Of a DNA stretch of 56,550 nt, positions 1 through 7,216 are shown piece by piece (position 1 is the stretch's first letter; every line of letters begins with the position of its first letter). The stretch is taken from contig JAOPYQ010000038.1 in NCBI GenBank assembly GCA_025964555.1, positions 1 through 56,550 of the forward strand, read 5' to 3'. The notes under the pieces are model-generated. The model was not told the origin of the DNA and ran no database searches. It saw nothing but the letters and a program-made list of their open reading frames with translations. The position numbers were made by a program, and so were the translations under genes. The stretch is from Thermoleophilia bacterium (GTDB taxonomy: Bacteria; Actinomycetota; Thermoleophilia; Gaiellales; SKUG01).

Positions 1-639
1 CACAAGTGGTTCCTGTTCCGCAACGTCCCGAAGGGGCTGAGCTGGCTTCACACGCTCGGCTTCTGCTTGCTGATCGTGTTCGTGAACCAGGCGATCACCG
101 GCGCGATCCTCGCGATGCACTACCAGCCGGGCGCCGACACGGCGTACGAGTCGATCCAGCGGATCATGTTCCACTTCGACTTCGGCTGGCTCGTGCGCGG
201 CATGCACAAGTGGGGCGCGAGCATGATGATCGTGCTCATGTTCCTGCACATGGCGGCCTCGTTCATGATGGGCGCCTACAAGTACCCGCGAGAACTGACG
301 TGGATCACCGGCGTGCTCATCCTCGTCACCACGCTGGCGATGGGACTGACCGGCTACCTGCTCGTGTGGGACCAGCGCGCGTTCTGGGCGTCGGTCGTGG
401 CCATCAACCTCAACGGCACCGCGCCGTTCCTCGGGCCGTTCATCAGCGAGTTCCTGCGCGGCGGGGCGACCTACACGTCGGACATCATCCCGCGCTTCTA
501 CGCGCTGCACATGCTGCTCATCCCGGGCGCGCTCATCGGCCTCATCGGCATCCACATGTACCTCGTCACGCGGCTCGGCGTCACGCCTGCCCCGTGGAAG
601 ACGGACGACCCCGCGAATGACCCGGAGGCCTGGTCCTGA
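1..639 (+). CDS. qcrB: Cytochrome b N-terminal half of menaquinol:cytochrome c reductase (partial, 5' end outside window)
   Basis: The frame is open from base 1, so the gene starts upstream. The visible 212 residues are a cytochrome b6-type four-helix module. Paired histidines for two b hemes are seen in RGMHKWG/FLHMAAS and again in YALHMLL/IGIHMY, and WDQRAFWA matches the Qo-side region. It oxidises menaquinol and passes electrons across the membrane between two b hemes. It ends after the b6-type half, so cytochrome b is split and the C-terminal half is in the next gene, which overlaps by one base (stop TGA shares its A with the next ATG). The Rieske gene is presumably just left of the window. 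Confidence 0.93.
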   Translation, partial: HKWFLFRNVPKGLSWLHTLGFCLLIVFVNQAITGAILAMHYQPGADTAYESIQRIMFHFDFGWLVRGMHKWGASMMIVLMFLHMAASFMMGAYKYPRELTWITGVLILVTTLAMGLTGYLLVWDQRAFWASVVAINLNGTAPFLGPFISEFLRGGATYTSDIIPRFYALHMLLIPGALIGLIGIHMYLVTRLGVTPAPWKTDDPANDPEAWS

Positions 640-1769
640 TGACTGACCACGACTACCACCAGAAGGATTCGGAGCACCCCGCTCCCACCGAACGGGTGAG
701 CGACCAGCGCCGCGCGTTCCTCGAGTACAAGAAGCGCGTGCACGAGAGCGGCAAGCCGTTCTTCCCGTACGGCGTGTACCACGACGTGATCGCGGCGACC
801 GCGGTGCTCGCGTTCCTGGTGCTGCTGAGCGTCATGTGGTTCGGCATGGCGAACTGCGACTCGCCGTTCAACGTGACGTGCGATCGCGTCTCCACGCCGC
901 TCGAGCAGGAGCAGTACCGCCCCGACGCCAAGCATCCCGAGGAGGTCGCCAAGACCGACAAGGGCGCGATCGACGAGAACGTCGACAAGCCCGTCCTCGG
1001 CCTGCTCTACGAGGAGAAGGCGGATCCGGCGACGACGAGCTACCACCCGCGACCGGAGTGGTACTTCTACTTCCTGTTCTACCTGCTCATCATCTTCAGC
1101 AACCCGCAGCTCGTGTTCCTCGGAACCATCGTGGTGCCGACGATCTGGCTCGTGATGCTCATCGCGTGGCCGTTCGTCGACCGCAGGAAGGAGCGACGGC
1201 CCTCGCGCCGCCCGATCGCGATGGCTGCCATGGTGCTGACCGCGGTGACGCTGCTGGCGTTCACGTACAAGGGATCGCAGTCCGGCAAGGAAGAGTCGGG
1301 CGGGCCCGAGGGCATGACCGAGTCGCAGACCGCGATGCCGGGCTACGCCGTGCTGTTCGACGAGGGCATCTTCGAGACGTGTGGCGCCTGCCACCAGCTC
1401 GGCGGACAGGGTGCCGGCAACGTCGGACCCGACCTGACCGACGTCGGAACGCGCTACGACAGCGCCGACGACCTGGTCGAGGTGCTCGCCAACGGCCTCA
1501 ACGGCGGAGCCATGCCCGTCAAGGGCGGCTCGGCCATGACCGACGAGCAGGCGGCGCAGGTCGCTGCCTACCTCAAGACGCTCGGCGCACCCGATGACGC
1601 CGAGACACTCACGAGCTTCGGTCTCGAGGACTGGGAGCGCGTCACCGGTGGTGGCGACGGCGATTCCACGAAGGCCGGCGACTCGGGGGACGCGGCCAAC
1701 CCAGCTTCCACCGACGAGCAGGCCCAGGGTGATTCCGAGGTCCACGGCGAGGACACCGACAACCCGTAG
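639..1769 (+). CDS. qcrC: Cytochrome b subunit IV fused to cytochrome c (QcrC-type)
   Basis: 376 residues. The N-terminal half is a three-helix subunit IV-like domain carrying PRPEWYFYF, the PEWY quinol-oxidation motif of the bc complex. After the third helix comes a c-type cytochrome domain with CGACH at residues 248-252 and a likely axial Met in GGAMPVKGG. The domain order matches QcrC of Bacillus-type menaquinol:cytochrome c reductases. The fused heme c would carry electrons from the Rieske protein to the aa3 oxidase encoded at 11051-15236. The C-terminal ~45 residues are acidic and low-complexity. Translation is coupled to the upstream cytochrome b by a one-base overlap. Confidence 0.93.
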   Translation: MTDHDYHQKDSEHPAPTERVSDQRRAFLEYKKRVHESGKPFFPYGVYHDVIAATAVLAFLVLLSVMWFGMANCDSPFNVTCDRVSTPLEQEQYRPDAKHPEEVAKTDKGAIDENVDKPVLGLLYEEKADPATTSYHPRPEWYFYFLFYLLIIFSNPQLVFLGTIVVPTIWLVMLIAWPFVDRRKERRPSRRPIAMAAMVLTAVTLLAFTYKGSQSGKEESGGPEGMTESQTAMPGYAVLFDEGIFETCGACHQLGGQGAGNVGPDLTDVGTRYDSADDLVEVLANGLNGGAMPVKGGSAMTDEQAAQVAAYLKTLGAPDDAETLTSFGLEDWERVTGGGDGDSTKAGDSGDAANPASTDEQAQGDSEVHGEDTDNP

Positions 1770-1798
1770 CACGGGCTCGGCGCACGAAGCGAGTTGAT

Positions 1799-1824
1799 CG
1801 AAGGGGCGCTCCGGCGCCCCTTCG
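1799..1824 (+). terminator. Hairpin terminator after the bc operon
   Basis: Ten-base arms CGAAGGGGCG and CGCCCCTTCG separated by six bases, 30 bases after the stop of the subunit IV-cytochrome c gene. There is no U-run, as is common in high-GC genomes. Confidence 0.6.
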
Positions 1825-1870
1825 TCGTTCGTGGGCGGCGCGGACGCGCGCACCCACGCGGGGCGTCCGA

Positions 1871-1876
1871 TAGCCT
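1871..1876 (+). promoter_or_regulatory. -10 element of a leaderless promoter for the UbiX-type gene
   Basis: TAGCCT followed by exactly six bases and then ATG. This spacing would put the transcription start on the start codon. The same arrangement recurs before many genes in the window. Confidence 0.45.
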
Positions 1877-1882
1877 GCCGAC

Positions 1883-2506
1883 ATGGATGTCTTCGTCGGA
1901 ATCACGGGTGCGAGCGGTGCGCCCTACGCACGCCGCCTCGTGCAGGCGCTGCTCGCGGGTGGCAACACCGTCGGCGCGTGCTTCTCCGGGGCCGCCACCC
2001 AGGTGTCGGGCCAGGAGCTCTACGGCGACCTGCGCATGGAGCGCGGCGAGGTCATCGACCGCTGGCTCGCCGACACCGGGCTGCCCGCCGAACGCCTCTG
2101 GGATCCGCACGACTTCGGCTCGCCGTATGCGAGCGGCAGTGCGCGCTGGGATGCCGCCGTGATCGTGCCCTGTTCGATGGACACGCTCGCCACGATCGCG
2201 AGCGGTGCCGGCTCGAACCTGCTGCACCGATCCGCGTCGGTCGCGCTCAAGGAGGACCGCAAGCTCATCCTCGTGCCGCGCGAGACTCCGCTGTCGACCA
2301 TCCACCTCGAGAACCTGTTGCGCGTGCGTCGCGCCGGCGCGCACGTGCTGCCCGGCATGCCCGCCTTCTACCAGATGCCCGAGACGATCCAGGACATGAT
2401 CGACTTCGTCGTCGCGAAGGTCCTCAACCTCCTCGGCCTCGAGCAGTCGCTGCTCGGCGAGTGGGACGCCGGCACGAAGCCGGCAACCGCCCCCGGACAC
2501 GGATAG
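1883..2506 (+). CDS. ubiX: UbiX/Pad1-family flavin prenyltransferase
   Basis: 207 residues, usual family length. The N-terminal Rossmann-like GITGASGAPYA motif, the internal PCSMDTLATIASG motif and the PRETPLSTIHLENL signature are typical of UbiX, which prenylates FMN to make the cofactor of UbiD-type decarboxylases. Followed by the menaquinone methyltransferase and a polyprenyl synthase, and close to mqnE and mqnA-mqnC, it most likely serves the decarboxylation step of futalosine-route menaquinone synthesis (the role named MqnM). No UbiD/MqnL gene is in the window. Its stop TAG forms the first three bases of the next gene's putative -10 element. Confidence 0.9.
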   Translation: MDVFVGITGASGAPYARRLVQALLAGGNTVGACFSGAATQVSGQELYGDLRMERGEVIDRWLADTGLPAERLWDPHDFGSPYASGSARWDAAVIVPCSMDTLATIASGAGSNLLHRSASVALKEDRKLILVPRETPLSTIHLENLLRVRRAGAHVLPGMPAFYQMPETIQDMIDFVVAKVLNLLGLEQSLLGEWDAGTKPATAPGHG

Positions 2507-2509
2507 GAT
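2504..2509 (+). promoter_or_regulatory. -10 element of a leaderless promoter for menG
   Basis: TAGGAT, six bases, ATG. The TAG is also the stop codon of the preceding gene, so read-through and independent leaderless initiation are both possible. Confidence 0.45.
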
Positions 2510-2515
2510 CGCGAC

Positions 2516-3310
2516 ATGCCCAAGGCCGACGACGTCCGCACCATGTTCGACCGCATCGCGCGTCGCTACGACCTCATGAACACCGTCATGACGATGGGCA
2601 TCGATCGGCGCTGGCGACACGCTGCGATCCGCGCCGCCAAGGTGGACCCCTCCACGCGCGCGCTGGACGTGTGCTGCGGCACCGGTGACATCACGTTCCT
2701 GCTCGCCGAGGCCGGCGCCGAGCACGTCACGGGTCTCGACTTCTCCTCCGGCATGCTCGAGCAGGCGCGTCGGCGCCAGGGTGGCCGTCGCGATCCGTCG
2801 AGCGCGAAGCGCATCGAGTTCGTGCAGGGCGACGCGCTCGCGCTGCCCTTCGACGACGACACGTTCGACGTGATCACCGTCTCGTTCGGCGTCCGAAACG
2901 TCGAGGACATCCCGCTCGCCTTCCGCGAATTCGCGCGCGTGGGACGACCCGGCGCGCGCATCGTGTGCCTGGAGATCACGCGTCCCAAGTCCCGCATCGC
3001 GAACTGGTTCTACGACGTGTGGTTCGACCGGGTCGTGCCGGTCCTCGGCGCGATCGTCTCGCGCGACAAGGCGGCGTACACCTACCTGCCCGAGTCCACG
3101 AAGTCGTTTCCGCGACCGCCGAAGCTCGCCGAGGTGATCCGCGCCGCCGGCATTCGCAACGTCACCTGGAAGCGCTACGGCGGCGGCATCGTCGCCCTGC
3201 ACCGAGGCGACCTCGCACTCGACGCTGCCGCTCCCGACCGCACGGCGGCAGCAGTCGCGGACACGACGGACCAGCCTGCGGACAGCCCCGAGGTCGGCGC
3301 GTCGTCATGA
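2516..3310 (+). CDS. menG: Demethylmenaquinone methyltransferase (UbiE/MenG family)
   Basis: 264 residues. The N-terminal VRTMFDRIARRYDLMNTVMTMG is the UbiE signature. The SAM-binding motif I is LDVCCGTGDITF, and the post-motif region FGVRNVEDIPLAFREFARV is highly typical. It performs the last C-methylation, converting demethylmenaquinone to menaquinone. About 40 residues after the core (rich in Ala, Thr and Asp) are a disordered tail. It overlaps the next gene by four bases (ATGA), indicating translational coupling with the polyprenyl synthase. Confidence 0.93.
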   Translation: MPKADDVRTMFDRIARRYDLMNTVMTMGIDRRWRHAAIRAAKVDPSTRALDVCCGTGDITFLLAEAGAEHVTGLDFSSGMLEQARRRQGGRRDPSSAKRIEFVQGDALALPFDDDTFDVITVSFGVRNVEDIPLAFREFARVGRPGARIVCLEITRPKSRIANWFYDVWFDRVVPVLGAIVSRDKAAYTYLPESTKSFPRPPKLAEVIRAAGIRNVTWKRYGGGIVALHRGDLALDAAAPDRTAAAVADTTDQPADSPEVGASS

Positions 3311-4341
3311 GCACCACGTCGCCCGCCGACCACGACGAGTCGATGCTCGACGGCGTCGGCGTCACGACGTTCCTGGGCGATGTCGACCGCCACATGCTCG
3401 AGCTGGTCGACGCCTATGACGGCCCTGTCGCGGCTGCGGCACGCCGACCGATCGCCGCGGGCGGCAAGCGCCTCCGCCCGCTGCTCGTGCGCGCCGCTCG
3501 GCCCCGTGCGCTCGATTCGGATTCGCAGGCGTCGATGGCCTTCGACACGTGTTCGCTGCGCGCCGGCGCGGCCGTCGAACTCATCCACACCGCCAGCCTG
3601 GTGCACGATGACCTGCTCGACGGCGCGGACCTGCGTCGCGGCGAACCCACGATCGGCGCGACGAGTGGTCGCGACGTCGCGATCGCGGCCGGCGACCTGC
3701 TCTTCAGCCTCGCGTTCGACACGCTCGTGCAGTGTCGCGCCGCAACCGATGTCCCGCGCGTGCAGCGCGCCACCCGCGTGCTCGCGCGCGCGGCGCGAAC
3801 GCTCGCGCAGGGTGAAGCGATGCAGGCGCGACAGCTGCGGTTGCCGTACCTGGGCGAGGGCGCGTACCTCGACCGGTGCGGCATGAAGACCGGTGTCCTG
3901 TTCGAGGCGGCGCTCCAGCTCGGCGCGATCCTCGGTGGCGCCGAGCTCGAGGACGTCGACCTGCTCGGCCGCTTCGGCCGCACGGTCGGCACGGCGTTCC
4001 AGCTCGCCGACGACGTGCTCGACTGCGGCACGCCGGATGCCGAGGCGATCCTCGGCAAGCGACCCGGAGCCGACCTGCGCGACGGGACGATGACGCTGCC
4101 GATGCTCCGCGCCGTGCAGGAGGACGCCGAGCTCGGCGAGCTGCTGGCTGCGCCGATCGCCGACGACCAGGTCGAACCGCTGCTCGACCGCATCCGCGCA
4201 ACCGGCGCGCTCGAAACCTCGACCGCCTTTGCCCGCTCGATGGCGCGCGATGCGGAAGCACTGCTCGCGCAGCTCGACGGACGCTTCGAGCTCGGGCCGC
4301 TGCATCGCATCGCCGCGGCGTCCGTCGACCGGATCAGCTGA
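3307..4341 (+). CDS. Polyprenyl diphosphate synthase (menaquinone side-chain)
   Basis: 344 residues starting from ATG at 3307 inside the stop of menG. Both aspartate-rich motifs are present: HDDLLDGADLRRGEPT (first DDxxD with following Arg) and FQLADDVLDCG (second). GGKRLRPLLV is the conserved N-terminal substrate-binding loop. It condenses isopentenyl diphosphate onto allylic diphosphates to form the long prenyl tail. Its position behind ubiX-menG suggests a heptaprenyl- or octaprenyl-type synthase for menaquinone rather than a short-chain enzyme. Chain length cannot be read reliably from sequence here. Confidence 0.9.
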   Translation: MSTTSPADHDESMLDGVGVTTFLGDVDRHMLELVDAYDGPVAAAARRPIAAGGKRLRPLLVRAARPRALDSDSQASMAFDTCSLRAGAAVELIHTASLVHDDLLDGADLRRGEPTIGATSGRDVAIAAGDLLFSLAFDTLVQCRAATDVPRVQRATRVLARAARTLAQGEAMQARQLRLPYLGEGAYLDRCGMKTGVLFEAALQLGAILGGAELEDVDLLGRFGRTVGTAFQLADDVLDCGTPDAEAILGKRPGADLRDGTMTLPMLRAVQEDAELGELLAAPIADDQVEPLLDRIRATGALETSTAFARSMARDAEALLAQLDGRFELGPLHRIAAASVDRIS

Positions 4342-4419
4342 GCACGCCGGGTTCGCGAAGCTCCCAGCGATGGAGCTCTTCGGTAGGGTCGAACGACAGT
4401 TCGCTCCGGAAGGTGCTCC

Positions 4420-4959
4420 ATGCGTCGAATCGTGTCCCTGCTCGTGCTCGTCTCGACCGCGCTGGTCGCCTCCGGGTGCGGTGGCAGCGACGGCGATGGC
4501 GGCTCCGATGCGAAGCGAGTTGTGGTCGCCGACGGCGAGACCGCGACCTTCAAGGGTCCGAACGGGAAACTCGACGTGGGCATCACCGTCGAGGCGAAGC
4601 GGGGGTCGATCGATGACCTCAAGGACTACCGGCTCGAGGATGACGAGCAGAAGATGACGCCGTGGTACGTCACGCACACCTTCCAGAACCGTGGCGACGA
4701 GCTGAGTCAGGAACGTGATGCCTGGGCCGCGGTGGTCGACGCCCACGACGACGGCGGTCTCGAACCGAAAGAGATCATGCCGCTCGGCGACTTCGAGCAG
4801 TGCGAGCTCGTGAACGTGCCCGACCCGTTCCCGGCCGGCGCGACGTCCTCCTCGTGCGAGATCTACCTCGTCAAGCCCGGCGCGGAGCTCGACGAACTGA
4901 TCGTGACCGAGACGCGGTTCGAGGGCGACAGCATCGACCACGTCTGGAAGGTCGGTTGA
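4420..4959 (+). CDS. Predicted lipoprotein of unknown function
   Basis: 179 residues. The N-terminus has a charged MRR, a hydrophobic stretch and the lipobox LVASGC, so it should be lipidated at Cys and anchored outside the membrane. The rest looks like a small beta-sandwich (alternating hydrophobic strands, FQNRGDELSQERDAW) resembling DUF4352-type immunoglobulin-like lipoproteins. That assignment is only by appearance. A Shine-Dalgarno-like GGAAGGTG precedes the ATG. It may be co-transcribed with the membrane protein four bases downstream. Confidence 0.75.
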   Translation: MRRIVSLLVLVSTALVASGCGGSDGDGGSDAKRVVVADGETATFKGPNGKLDVGITVEAKRGSIDDLKDYRLEDDEQKMTPWYVTHTFQNRGDELSQERDAWAAVVDAHDDGGLEPKEIMPLGDFEQCELVNVPDPFPAGATSSSCEIYLVKPGAELDELIVTETRFEGDSIDHVWKVG

Positions 4960-4963
4960 CCGC

Positions 4964-5503
4964 TTGAGCAGGAAGCTCACCGCCGTCGTCGTCCTGATGG
5001 GGCTCGTCACGTTCGCCTTCGGGCTGCTGTTCCTCGCCCATGCCTCGCAGACCGCGTACTCGTTCCACTGGCGCCTGCGGTCTGACAACGCGGTGCGCAC
5101 GACCGCTCGCGCCGAGGACTTCAGGATCTCGACCAGCAGCCGCTCGCACACCGACCAGTTCCACCTGCGCTACGTGTTCCGCGTGCCGGGCGAGGACACC
5201 GACCACTCGTTCTCCAACGACATCTGGTTCATCGACCAGGGCGACGAGGTGGACGTCCCCAGGGACGTATGGGATCGCAGTCGCGAGCGCGGGGAGATCG
5301 ATGTCGAGTACCTCGAGAGCGACCCGGCCGTGAACCAGCCGGTCGAGGCGCGCCGCGGCTGGGGCACTGTCGCGATGTTCGCGGTGCTCGGACTCATCAT
5401 GGTTGTGCCGGGAGCGCTGCTGCTCGTCGGTCCACTGGTGGGACGACGGCGTCGCGTTCGCTGCGCCATCGCGACGGAGCCGACGGGTCCGTTCGTCGAG
5501 TGA
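4964..5503 (+). CDS. DUF3592-like membrane protein
   Basis: 179 residues, TTG start four bases after the lipoprotein stop. One transmembrane helix lies at the N-terminus (LTAVVVLMGLVTFAFGLLFL) and one near the C-terminus (VAMFAVLGLIMVVPGALLLV), with an extracytoplasmic beta-rich domain between them. This is the layout of DUF3592 proteins; function unknown. Its stop codon abuts the stop of the convergent phnA gene with no intervening base. Confidence 0.65.
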   Translation: MSRKLTAVVVLMGLVTFAFGLLFLAHASQTAYSFHWRLRSDNAVRTTARAEDFRISTSSRSHTDQFHLRYVFRVPGEDTDHSFSNDIWFIDQGDEVDVPRDVWDRSRERGEIDVEYLESDPAVNQPVEARRGWGTVAMFAVLGLIMVVPGALLLVGPLVGRRRRVRCAIATEPTGPFVE

Positions 5504-5854
5504 TCAGGCCTTCTTCACGACGCTCGACTTGAGCTGCATCGGACCGAATCCCGGCACCTTGCAGTCGATGTCGTGGTCGCCCACGCCGTCGTCGATGAGG
5601 CGGATGTTCTGCACCTTCGTGCCGACCTTGATCGCGCTGTTGCCGACCTTGAGGTCCTTCACGACGGTGACCGTGTCGCCGTCGGCGAGCACGTTGCCGA
5701 CCGCGTCACGCACGACCTTCACGTCCGCGGCGGCAGCCTCCGCGGCAGCGGCGGGCGACCACTCGTGCCCGCATTCCGGACAGGCGAGCAGGTCGCCGGA
5801 TTCGTAGGCGAAGGTGCCGGAGCACTCGGGGCAGGGCGGCAGGACGTCGGACAT
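5504..5854 (-). CDS. phnA: PhnA/YjdM-family zinc-ribbon protein
   Basis: 116 residues from ATG at 5854. Two CxxC pairs at the N-terminus (CPEC and CPECGHEW) form a zinc ribbon. The C-terminal SH3-like PhnA domain has VRDAVGNVLADGDTVTVVKDLKVG. The family was named for alkylphosphonate clusters, but its biochemical role is unclear and no phosphonate genes are nearby. The start is supported by a TACGAT -10-like element seven bases upstream, compatible with leaderless initiation. Confidence 0.88.
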   Translation of the reverse strand: MSDVLPPCPECSGTFAYESGDLLACPECGHEWSPAAAAEAAAADVKVVRDAVGNVLADGDTVTVVKDLKVGNSAIKVGTKVQNIRLIDDGVGDHDIDCKVPGFGPMQLKSSVVKKA

Positions 5855-5861
5855 GCGCACG

Positions 5862-5867
5862 ATCGTA
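5862..5867 (-). promoter_or_regulatory. -10 element of a leaderless promoter for phnA
   Basis: On the minus strand TACGAT, seven bases, ATG. Confidence 0.4.
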
Positions 5868-5933
5868 CCAATGCACCGCCTGCGCACCCGCCCGTTACGG
5901 GCTCGCGCAGGCCCGCCCGTACCGCCGATCGCC

Positions 5934-5939
5934 TAGGAT
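5934..5939 (+). promoter_or_regulatory. -10 element upstream of mqnE-mqnAC
   Basis: TAGGAT 31 bases before the mqnE start. Unlike most TAGGAT elements here it leaves a short leader, with ACCGAGGAC as a plausible ribosome-binding site. Confidence 0.4.
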
Positions 5940-5970
5940 CGGAGCAGGTTTTTCCCTACCGAGGACCCGC

Positions 5971-7215
5971 ATGTCGGATACCACTACGGCGCCCGTCGAT
6001 CGACAGATCGAGACCATCCGCCGACTCGTCCAGGACGACGCGCTGCTGCCGCTCGTCGAACCCGTGCTCGCCGGGGAACGGCTGTCGTTCGACGACGGCC
6101 TGACGCTCATCGAGAGCACCGACCTGCTCACGGTCGGGCGCCTTGCGGACCTGCGCCGACGCGCCCTTCACGGCGATGAGGTCTTCTTCAACCACAACCG
6201 GCACATCAACCACACGAACATCTGCCGGATCAAGTGCCGCTTCTGCGCGTTCAGCCGCACCCAGGCGACGCACGACGGCGCGTATGCCTTCAGCCACGAC
6301 GACATGGTCGAGCAGGCGCTCGAGGCCGCCGAGCTGGGCGTCACCGAGATCCACGTCGTCGGCGGCGAGCACCCCGACATCACCTACGAGTGGTACATCG
6401 AGCTCGTGCGCCGCATGCACCAGGCGGTTCCGCAGATCCACCTGAAGATGTGGACCGCCTCGGAGATCCGTCATCTCGGACGACTGGGCGGCGGGCTGAG
6501 TGACACGCAGGTCCTGCAGGACCTCGTCGACGCCGGGCTCGGCTCGATGCCGGGTGGCGGCGCCGAGGTCTTTTCGCAGCGCGTGCGCGACCTGGTGTGC
6601 CGCGGCAAGGACACCGCCGAGGAGTGGCTCGAGGTGCACCGCCGCGCCCACGAGGTCGGCGTCAAGACGAACTGCACGATGCTCTACGGCCACGTGGAGA
6701 CGCTCGAGGAGCGCATCGACCACCTCGAGCGCCTGCGCGAGCTGCAGGACGAGTCGCTTGCCACGCGCGCGACGTTCGAGCAGACCGGCGTGCTGCCCGA
6801 CGTCAACCGCACGGGCACGGTCGGCGCGTTCCAGTGCTTCATCCCGCTCGCGTTCCATCCGGAGAACACGGTCTTCGCGCGCCGCGGCTGGGCGTTCACC
6901 GCCGGCTCCGACGACCTGCGCATGGTCGCGGTCTCGCGCCTCATGCTCGACAACATCCCGAACGTGAAGGCGTACTGGGTGATGATCAGCCCGGAGCTCG
7001 CACAGGTCGCGCTCCACTTCGGCGCCAACGACGTCGACGGTACAGTCATGGTCGAGCGCATCGTCCACATGGCTGGCGCCAAGACCCAGCAGGAGACGCA
7101 GCAGGAGAAGCTCGTCACCCTCATCCAGGGCGCGGGACGCATTCCCGTCGAGCGCGACACGGTCTACAACGAGCTGCGGCGCTGGGAGCCGCAGTCCCCC
7201 GCAGGAGCACGCTGA
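5971..7215 (+). CDS. mqnE: Aminofutalosine synthase (radical SAM)
   Basis: 414 residues. The radical-SAM cluster CRIKCRFC places its three cysteines at residues 85, 89 and 92. The segment HVVGGEHPDITYEWY and the late FIPLAFHPENT motif distinguish MqnE from the related MqnC. It joins SAM to the enolpyruvyl benzoate product of MqnA, forming aminofutalosine in the futalosine menaquinone pathway. The stop TGA is followed after one base by the ATG of the next gene, which supplies the MqnA and MqnC steps, so the three activities are co-expressed. Confidence 0.93.
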   Translation: MSDTTTAPVDRQIETIRRLVQDDALLPLVEPVLAGERLSFDDGLTLIESTDLLTVGRLADLRRRALHGDEVFFNHNRHINHTNICRIKCRFCAFSRTQATHDGAYAFSHDDMVEQALEAAELGVTEIHVVGGEHPDITYEWYIELVRRMHQAVPQIHLKMWTASEIRHLGRLGGGLSDTQVLQDLVDAGLGSMPGGGAEVFSQRVRDLVCRGKDTAEEWLEVHRRAHEVGVKTNCTMLYGHVETLEERIDHLERLRELQDESLATRATFEQTGVLPDVNRTGTVGAFQCFIPLAFHPENTVFARRGWAFTAGSDDLRMVAVSRLMLDNIPNVKAYWVMISPELAQVALHFGANDVDGTVMVERIVHMAGAKTQQETQQEKLVTLIQGAGRIPVERDTVYNELRRWEPQSPAGAR

Positions 7216-7216
7216 G